Positions 58,734-64,000 of a stretch of DNA of 64,000 bases are shown here, one piece after another (the first letter of the stretch is position 1; each line of letters begins with the position of its first letter). Source of the stretch: Thermoproteota archaeon (GTDB lineage Archaea > Korarchaeota > JAOZGF01 > JAOZFZ01); contig JAOZFT010000004.1 of the NCBI GenBank assembly GCA_027492035.1, positions 248,001-312,000 of the forward strand, in the 5' to 3' direction. Under the pieces are notes generated by a model that saw only the letters and a list, made by a program, of their open reading frames with translations, was not told the DNA's origin and did not search any database. Made by a program: the position numbers and the translations under genes.

Positions 58734-60140
58734 TTGGATTTCTTAGAGGTTTTAGCCAAGATTTCAAAGTATATTCCTGGAGTTAAAAACCCTAAAAGAC
58801 ACGTAACCTTAAATGAAAAAATACTTTGGACAGGAATTGTTGTAGTGATTTATTATGTTTTAACCCAAGTTCCTCTTTACGGAATCCCTAAAGTGACAAC
58901 GGATTACTTGGCACAGTTAAGGTTTATTTTTGCAGGTGCAGCTGGAACTTTACTTGAACTGGGTATAAGTCCCATAGTTACGGCAGGCATAATACTCGAA
59001 CTCTTTGTCGGTTCCAAAATAATTGAATTGGATTTAACTTCTGCTGAGGACAGAGCAAAGTTTACAGCTGCGCAGCGAACCTTCTCGATAATAATGATAA
59101 TTTTTGAAGCCTCAATTTATGTTTTCGGCGGCAGATACGGGAGAGTGGGGGAAGTTATTTCTTTAACCACTGCTTCGCTTTTATTTTTCCAACTTTTCAT
59201 CGGCAGCTACATAACTCTACTTCTGGATGAGTTAACTTCAACTTGGGGAATAGGTAGCGGTATAAGCTTATTTATTGCTGCCGGTGTTGCCCAAACAATT
59301 TTCTGGGAGACATTTTCTCCCCTTAAAGACAAGTACGGAAATTACATTGGAGCCCTTTTTGCGTTGATAGGCAGCGGCGGAGCTGTGTGGTATAGGGAGG
59401 GATACCCCTCCATGGTTGGTTTATTAGCAAGTGTTGTTGTTTTTGTTGTGGTTATTTTTCTTCAAACAGTTCAAGTTGAAATACCCATATCTTATGGTTC
59501 AGTTAAGGGGATGAGGGGGAAATATCCAATCAGTCTACTTTATATTTCAAACATTCCCATAATATTTGCGTCTACACTGTTTGCTGATGTCTATTTAATT
59601 TCTCAAATGCTTTGGAGTAGGTTTTCAACTTCTACCAATGAATTGTTGAGGAGACTTGTTTCCTTAATAGGGACTTATGAAGTTACAGAGACAGGCAGAC
59701 TCTCCATAAAAGGTGGTTTATGCTACTACTTAACGTCGCCTTATGGGCTTCATTCAGCCATGAGCGACCCTTTAAGGTCAATTATTTACACTGTGGTATT
59801 AATTATAGTAAGTGTAATTTTCGGTGTAGTATGGGTTGAACTTTCCGGCATGGATGCAAAATCGATAGCTAAACAATTTGTTTCAAGTGGAATGACAATT
59901 CCAGGTTTCAGGTCAAGCTACAAAGTTTTAGAAAAAGTTTTAAGTCGATACATTTACCCCGTAACAATCATAGGTGCAATATTGGTAGGTGTGATAGCTG
60001 CATTCGCTGACTTTTTCGGTTCCATAGGTAGAGGCATGGGCATTTTATTAGCAACCATGATTTTGTGGCAGTTCTACCAATCACTTGCTAGAGAACAGAT
60101 TCAAGAGGCCCACCCATTAATAAGGAGGTTTATGAAGTAA
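58734..60140 (+). CDS. secY: Protein translocase subunit SecY (Sec61 alpha)
   Basis: A 468-residue protein with ten membrane helices and the plug-region sequence GISPIVTAGIILELFVGSKI. The long loop QVEIPISYGSVKGMRGKYPI and the C-terminal tail ahead of the stop bind ribosomes. It forms the translocon with SecE and Sec-beta, not seen here. TTG start 58734, 3 nt after L15. Confidence 0.97.
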   Translation: MDFLEVLAKISKYIPGVKNPKRHVTLNEKILWTGIVVVIYYVLTQVPLYGIPKVTTDYLAQLRFIFAGAAGTLLELGISPIVTAGIILELFVGSKIIELDLTSAEDRAKFTAAQRTFSIIMIIFEASIYVFGGRYGRVGEVISLTTASLLFFQLFIGSYITLLLDELTSTWGIGSGISLFIAAGVAQTIFWETFSPLKDKYGNYIGALFALIGSGGAVWYREGYPSMVGLLASVVVFVVVIFLQTVQVEIPISYGSVKGMRGKYPISLLYISNIPIIFASTLFADVYLISQMLWSRFSTSTNELLRRLVSLIGTYEVTETGRLSIKGGLCYYLTSPYGLHSAMSDPLRSIIYTVVLIIVSVIFGVVWVELSGMDAKSIAKQFVSSGMTIPGFRSSYKVLEKVLSRYIYPVTIIGAILVGVIAAFADFFGSIGRGMGILLATMILWQFYQSLAREQIQEAHPLIRRFMK

Positions 60141-60161
60141 TAAGGGGAAAAGGGAGGAAAT

Positions 60162-60704
60162 ATGTTTTTTGAAGGTTTTATTACGGGAATTTTGAAATGG
60201 CTTTACGGCTTAGTTAAGTGGTGGATTGTTCCACCTAGATCAATGGTCTTCACTTTAATATTAGCTCTTATTCTCAACATTGTCTCAGCTTCTTTCCAGA
60301 AACTTTTAGTTGATGTTGATGAACTTAGAAGAAGCCTTAAAAAGGTTAAAGAGTTTAATGAACTTAAAAAGAAAGCCCTGCTAACTAAAGATAAAAAACT
60401 TATGGCTAAAGTTAAGAAAGAGGAGCCTGCGATTTTGAAGATTCAATTAGAGATTTCTAAAAAACAAATGATGCCTACATTTATAATGTTGCCTTTAATA
60501 CTTGTTTTTTGGTGGATTTTCTACCCTTTCTTTACAGCAATGCCTGTGGTTAAACTCCCCTTCTCCGTGCCTTTCTTAAGCTTATTTCATGGAAACCATA
60601 TATTGTCAAATGATTTGTTAGGGTTCCTTGGCTGGTACATAATTGTTTCTTATTCACTTTACCCCTTTGTGCAAAAACTTTTCAGGATCCCTAGTCTAAG
60701 TTAA
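60162..60704 (+). CDS. DUF106 family EMC3/YidC-like membrane insertase
   Basis: Three membrane helices (about 24-45, 105-125, 150-170) with a charged coiled hairpin between the first two (VDELRRSLKKVKEFNELKKK). DUF106 is the archaeal branch of the Oxa1 superfamily that includes EMC3 and TMCO1, which insert membrane proteins beside SecY. It follows secY directly. The adenylate kinase gene often found between secY and DUF106 in archaea is absent. Confidence 0.9.
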   Translation: MFFEGFITGILKWLYGLVKWWIVPPRSMVFTLILALILNIVSASFQKLLVDVDELRRSLKKVKEFNELKKKALLTKDKKLMAKVKKEEPAILKIQLEISKKQMMPTFIMLPLILVFWWIFYPFFTAMPVVKLPFSVPFLSLFHGNHILSNDLLGFLGWYIIVSYSLYPFVQKLFRIPSLS

Positions 60705-60733
60705 ATTTTTATGTGGGGGAAGAGGTTCCAGCT

Positions 60734-61000
60734 ATGAGGAAGAAATCAGGTAACGTGAAGAGAATACATAGAAAGACACCAGGTAACCGCACCACTTTAA
60801 TTTATAAAAGAAAGAGACATGGCAAGGCAGTTTGTGCAGTTTGCAGCGCTAAATTGCCAGGTGTACCTACTGGACCGAAAAGTTTAATGAGGAATCTTCC
60901 TAAATCTAAAAAAAGGGTTAACAGGAAATATGGAGGATGCTTGTGTTCTAGGTGTATGCGCGTCCAAGTCACAAAGGAAGTGCGAGGAATTCTTTCATGA
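60734..61000 (+). CDS. rpl34e: Ribosomal protein L34e (eL34)
   Basis: An 88-residue eL34 with KRIHRKTPGNRTTLIYKRKR and zinc-type pairs CAVCSAKLPG and CLCSRC. ATG 60734 gives the usual family length; a GTG at 60713 would add seven residues. The stop overlaps the kinase start. Confidence 0.92.
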   Translation: MRKKSGNVKRIHRKTPGNRTTLIYKRKRHGKAVCAVCSAKLPGVPTGPKSLMRNLPKSKKRVNRKYGGCLCSRCMRVQVTKEVRGILS

Positions 61001-61542
61001 CTAAACACGTTGTAGCGATTTCAGGTAAAGCGGGAAGTGGCAAAACGACTGTCGCTAAGGAACTAGCTCGAAAACTAAATTTAAGATATGTTTCTGCAGG
61101 TTTATTTTTTAGGAAACTCTGTAAAGAAAGGGGAGTTGATTTCCAGTTTCTTCACAAAGAAGCTGAAAATGATCCTTCAATAGATAAGAAAGTAGATGAT
61201 ATGTTAAGGAAAGAAGCTGAAAAGGGTAATGTGGTTTTAGAAGGCAGATTAGCATGTTGGATGGCTGCAGAAAACGCAACAGTTAAAGTTTATTTGTTCG
61301 CTTCCGAAAAGGAAAGGGTGAAGAGAATAGCGGAGAGAGATAACTTAAGCTACGAAGAAGCTCTTAAACAAATTCTAAAGAGGGAAGAAAGCAACAAAAG
61401 AAGATATCTTAAATACTACAGCCTAGACCCTGATGAAGCATCCATTTGTGACATTTTGATCAACTCTTCAAAGTGGAAGCCTCATCAAATAGTTGAAATT
61501 ATTAAGAAAGCATATTTCTTACGGGAAAAGGAGGTGGAATAA
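60997..61542 (+). CDS. cmk: Cytidylate kinase (archaeal)
   Basis: The P-loop AISGKAGSGKTTVAKELARK is at residues 7-26, followed by RYVSAGLFFRKLC (NMP site), VVLEGRLACWMA and the lid RIAERDNLSYEEALKQI. It phosphorylates CMP/dCMP. ATG 60997 overlaps the L34e stop (ATGA), giving 181 residues. Gene order L34e-cmk-L14e-cbf5 is conserved in archaea. Confidence 0.93.
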   Translation: MTKHVVAISGKAGSGKTTVAKELARKLNLRYVSAGLFFRKLCKERGVDFQFLHKEAENDPSIDKKVDDMLRKEAEKGNVVLEGRLACWMAAENATVKVYLFASEKERVKRIAERDNLSYEEALKQILKREESNKRRYLKYYSLDPDEASICDILINSSKWKPHQIVEIIKKAYFLREKEVE

Positions 61543-61814
61543 TGTCTCTTTTTGAAGTAGGCAGGGTTTGTGTTAAAAAAGCTGGGAGAGAAGCTGGGCG
61601 TTTCTGCGTCATTGTGGATTTAATAGATAAAAACTATGTTTTGGTTACGGGGCCAAAGCAATTAACAGGTGTAAGGAGAAGGAGAGTTAACATTGACCAT
61701 TTGGAAATAACTAAACATAAAATCAACATCTCCAAAGGAGCTGATGACGACGAGGTAGTGAAGGCTTTAAATGAATCAACACTGCTTAAAATTTTTCAAG
61801 GAAGGAAGAAATGA
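61542..61814 (+). CDS. rpl14e: Ribosomal protein L14e (eL14)
   Basis: A KOW-like 90-residue protein: FEVGRVCVKKAGREAGRFCV and VLVTGPKQLTGVRRRRVNID (the latter quoted as the core). It shares one base with the cmk stop and four with the cbf5 start. Confidence 0.95.
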   Translation: MSLFEVGRVCVKKAGREAGRFCVIVDLIDKNYVLVTGPKQLTGVRRRRVNIDHLEITKHKINISKGADDDEVVKALNESTLLKIFQGRKK

Positions 61815-62778
61815 ATAAAGGGATGGATGAGTGGCTTACAAAAACAAGATATGAAAAGCCAAATTTGTACAAAGGATGGAGCAGTGAAAAAGATGTACCC
61901 CAATTATTAAATAAAGGAATTGTTCCAGTTGATAAGCCTCCCTCAATGACTTCAACGGCTGTTGTGGAATGGGTTAAATCCCTCTTCCATGTATCTAAGG
62001 CAGGTCATTTAGGAACCCTAGACCCCTACATAAAGGGGAGGGAAATCCTAACGTTACAGGGGTCTTACCTGTAGCCCTCGGTAAAGCCTGTAAAGTTGCT
62101 GATTTATTGCTTAAAACAGAAAAGGAATATGTTGGAGTGATGAAGCTTCATCGAGATATTCCAGAAGAAAATGTACGTAATGTTTTTGAAGTGTTTAAAG
62201 GGGAAATATATCAGGTTCCCCCCTCCAGGGCGGCTGTGAAAAGGAGTTTGCGCGTAAGAAAAATTCATGAACTGAAACTTTTACAGAAAAAGGGTAAATT
62301 CGTTCTGTTTCAGGTGAACTGTCAATCAGGTACTTACGTAAGGAAACTCTGCGTCGATATCGGCAGGGTTTTGAAAGTAAGAGCTAACATGGTTAGTTTA
62401 CGCAGAATAAAAACTGGAACATTTCACGAAGATCAATCCTTCACTTTACCACAAATAACCCTCGCTTATTATTTGTGGAAAACTAGGGGGGTAGAGGAGC
62501 CGATAAGGGAAGTTGTTAAACCACTAGATTCAGTCCTTAACAATTTGTTACCTGCAATATTAATCAAAGACTCTGCAGTCGAACCTGTTAAGAACGGTTT
62601 TCCGTTAATGATCCCAGGAATCATAGCTTTATCCAGTAAGGTTCCGAGAGGAGGCATTGTCTCTATTCAAAAATTAAACGGGGAAATAATTGCAGTTGCA
62701 AAAACGGTTTTATCTTCTGAAGAAATTTACAAGAAGAAAAGGGGGGTTGCAGCGAAACCTATCAAAGTTCTTGTCTAA
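61811..62778 (+). CDS. cbf5: tRNA/rRNA pseudouridine synthase Cbf5 (dyskerin homolog), gene split by an intron
   Basis: Exon 1 (61811-62021) encodes the N-terminal region and VDKPPSMTSTAVVEWVKS, ending in AGHLGTL. Exon 2 (62045-62778) continues with DPNVTGVLPVALGKA and then the TruB core (AAVKRSLRVRKIHELKL, GTYVRKLCVDIG) and a C-terminal PUA domain (VEPVKNGFPLMIPGIIAL). The 23 bases between fold as a bulge-helix-bulge, and their removal gives a 314-residue Cbf5. Without splicing the frame stops at 62074 after 87 residues. Cbf5 is the catalytic subunit of H/ACA RNPs and also acts on tRNA U55. The ATG overlaps the L14e stop. Confidence 0.93.
62022..62044 (+). other. Archaeal BHB intron in cbf5 pre-mRNA
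   Basis: Elements in order: outer helix TTAGGA/TCCTAA (with one extra A on the 5' side), central 4-bp helix CCCT/AGGG, 3-nt bulges AGA and AAA, inner helix CCCC/GGGG with loop TACATAAA. Cutting after the second base of each bulge removes exactly 23 nt and joins G|AT, forming the codon of the catalytic Asp (T-L-D). Confidence 0.9.
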
Positions 62779-62858
62779 AAAGAAATTTTAAAAACGTATA
62801 CCTTACCCTTATTTCTTAAAGGGTAAAATGTTTTTGCTGCTTAATTTGTTGAAAGATT

Positions 62859-62962
62859 GCCGGGGTACTCCAGCCAGGTAGGAGGCGGGCCTGGAGAAAT
62901 TTCTTTTAAACAAAAAGCCCGTGGCTCTTGGAGCCTCGTGGGTTCAAATCCCACCCCCGGCG
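62859..62962 (+). tRNA. tRNA-Ser(GGA) with anticodon-loop intron
   Basis: Acceptor GCCGGGG/CCCCGGC with discriminator G73, D stem CTCC/GGAG, anticodon stem CGGGC/GCCCG, and a type II variable arm. The anticodon loop is 26 nt; taking a 19-nt intron at 37/38 (62897-62915) leaves loop CTGGAGA, anticodon GGA and an 85-nt tRNA. The intron is A/T-rich and no good 4-bp central helix is seen, unlike the other introns here. Confidence 0.88.
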
Positions 62963-62966
62963 TCTC

Positions 62967-63371
62967 TTATTTTTCCCTTTCTTTCTTAACAGCGAACTCT
63001 GGGAAGAAAAAAACTTCTCTGCCTACTTTCTCAACTTCCTCAAAATCTATGTAACATATCCCCTTACGTGCTAAATTGGTAAGTAGGTCTTTTGCGTCAT
63101 CGATGGGTATTTGCAGCTCTTCAGCAACTGTTGAAACAGTTAATTTTCCATTGTAGGCTTCCGCTAATCTAAGTACTGGACTTTCAAGTCTTAAACTTTT
63201 AGGTTTCCTTGTTCCAAAAAATAGGGTTAGTCCTGCTAAAGCGAAGAAAACAAAACCTGTCAGGATTCGTTGAGGTGCAAAAACAGAGGCAATTATAAAA
63301 AGAATACCTAAGAAGGCAAGTATTGTAGAGGATATGTACAATAACGCCTTAATTACTTGTCTCTGTTTCAT
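62967..63371 (-). CDS. Membrane protein with C-terminal winged-helix-like domain
   Basis: Two membrane helices (IKALLYISSTILAFLGILFI and ILTGFVFFALAGLTLFFGT) are followed by a cytoplasmic winged-helix-like region (SPVLRLAEAYNGKLTVSTVA...DAKDLLTNLARKGICYIDF). ATG 63371 is preferred because it avoids overlap with the upstream PspA-family stop at 63397. The layout suggests a membrane-bound regulator or adaptor. Adjacency to PspA hints at an envelope-stress role, which is inference. Confidence 0.6.
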   Translation of the reverse strand: MKQRQVIKALLYISSTILAFLGILFIIASVFAPQRILTGFVFFALAGLTLFFGTRKPKSLRLESPVLRLAEAYNGKLTVSTVAEELQIPIDDAKDLLTNLARKGICYIDFEEVEKVGREVFFFPEFAVKKEREK

Positions 63372-63396
63372 TTCTATTTTGCACGCTGCTTGATTT

Positions 63397-64000
63397 TTAG
63401 GTTTCGGCTTCAAGTTTTTTAATTTCTTCATCCACTCTACTTTTTATCCTTTCCTTCTCCAACTCTTTCTCTAATATATCTCTTTCTTCTTCGTCCATGT
63501 AGTTTATGGCCCCCCCTGTAGCTATTAACTCATCTATGGCTGCACTTTTGGCTTTTAAGTCATTTATTTTTTCTTCAGCCCTTCTCACTATTGCACCAGC
63601 GTTAGCGGCGTCGTTCGACAGTCCAGTCAGCGTTTCCTTTATTTCTTTCTGTGCTTCAGCGGTTTCATACTGGGCCTTCAACATCTCCTTTTTTGCAGCA
63701 AAGGAATCAACTTTAGTCCTTAAAGTTTCTCTTAATGTTTTCAGCTTCTCTTCATCTTTTTTCATCGATTCTATTTCTTCATTTAGTTTTCTCAGCTGCT
63801 CTTCCAGAAGTACCTTCCTCTCAATAGCCATCCTCGCTAAGTCTTTTCTCCCAAGTTTCATGGCTTCTTCTGCATTCTCCTCATTTTTCCTGATTTTCTC
63901 TTTTATCCTCTCTCTCCTGAACTCTAACTTTTTTCTGGCAGCAATAGCTGTTGTTAAGCTCATATCTACGTTATGGAGTTGTTGAATCATTTTTTCGTAA
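63397..64000 (-). CDS. PspA/IM30 family protein, N-terminus beyond window edge
   Basis: An almost entirely coiled-coil protein: IAARKKLEFRRERIKEKIRK, EEAMKLGRKDLARMAIERKV and a C-terminal acidic helix. The pattern of heptads and the DLARMA segment fit PspA/IM30/Vipp1, which stabilise membranes in an ESCRT-III-like manner. The frame is open upstream of ATG 63990 and reads YEKMIQQL, matching the usual PspA start region, so the gene continues beyond base 64000 and the first helix is missing here. Confidence 0.75.
   Translation of the reverse strand, partial: YEKMIQQLHNVDMSLTTAIAARKKLEFRRERIKEKIRKNEENAEEAMKLGRKDLARMAIERKVLLEEQLRKLNEEIESMKKDEEKLKTLRETLRTKVDSFAAKKEMLKAQYETAEAQKEIKETLTGLSNDAANAGAIVRRAEEKINDLKAKSAAIDELIATGGAINYMDEEERDILEKELEKERIKSRVDEEIKKLEAET

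Noticed and set aside
61811-62778. cbf5 as a frameshifted pseudogene
   Set aside because: The interrupting 23 nt form a complete bulge-helix-bulge and their exact removal restores conserved residues, so an intron explains the data better than decay.
1-64000. CRISPR array, insertion sequence or toxin-antitoxin locus
   Set aside because: No regularly spaced direct repeats, no transposase-like protein and no recognisable toxin-antitoxin pair were found in the window.

Overview
The window is a stretch of an archaeal chromosome, A+T-rich and densely packed. It encodes an archaeal information-processing set: TBP, TFB, TFE, MBF1, RNA polymerase subunits P and a likely Rpb8/RpoG, topoisomerase VI, aIF1, aIF1A, aIF2-beta, NAC, an Sm-like protein, Trm5, Trm56, Cbf5 and a long archaeal-order ribosomal protein operon. 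Isoprenoid genes are of the archaeal mevalonate type. The Rpb8-like subunit, multi-intron tRNA genes and an intron in cbf5 favour a member of the TACK lineages. A Bathyarchaeia-like or related uncultured group is possible, but no finer assignment is supported by sequence reading alone.

Layout. 1-8.3 kb: a truncated MurG-like glycosyltransferase, AMMECR1, a CBS protein, Rqc2/NEMF, an EMC6-like membrane protein, Trm5, an OPT-like transporter and an Sm protein. 8.4-12.1 kb: tRNA-Val(GAC), Rpb8-like, cis-prenyltransferase, a NYN protein, an AAA+ ATPase and tRNA-His. 12.1-13.8 kb: a small decayed accessory patch (broken FtsX/MacB-type permease, coupled gene fragments) ending in a tRNA operon (Asn-Glu-Leu). 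13.9-21.5 kb: a long minus-strand run of KH protein, RIO1, aIF1A, DUF424, aIF2-beta, an OB-fold protein, a methylthiotransferase and glycine cleavage GcvPB/GcvPA/GcvH. 21.6-27.9 kb: two RecA-type ATPases, pilin-like small proteins, a UbiD decarboxylase, an HD phosphohydrolase and small conserved proteins. 27.9-34.7 kb: tRNA-Leu(CAG), an acetyltransferase, tRNA-Pro(CGG), the regulator plus HMG-CoA synthase/thiolase/DUF35 cluster, NAC, MBF1, Trm56, TFE and tRNA-Val(TAC). 34.7-35.8 kb: a second decayed patch. 35.8-49.9 kb: pterin/CoA genes, topoisomerase VI, rhomboid, TFB, aIF1, RpoP, signal peptidase, STT3/AglB, TIM, a membrane-anchored regulator, TBP and CofE. 50.4-62.8 kb: ribosomal operon from L22 to Cbf5. 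The end holds tRNA-Ser(GGA), a membrane winged-helix protein and a PspA-family gene that leaves the window.

The most striking feature is RNA splicing. Six of nine tRNA genes carry introns (eight in all), three of them at non-canonical sites (two in D-loops, one in a variable loop). cbf5 is split by a 23-nt element that folds as a bulge-helix-bulge and falls inside the codon of the catalytic aspartate. Most of these introns obey the same rule: a 4-bp central helix and 3-nt bulges cut after the second base. Other unusual items are an apparent AUU start for ribosomal protein S3, a 30-bp perfect palindrome just upstream of tfb, an abrupt compositional switch inside the STT3 gene, and an EMC6-like membrane core joined to an extra domain. 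I found no CRISPR array, no intact insertion sequence and no clear new defence system.
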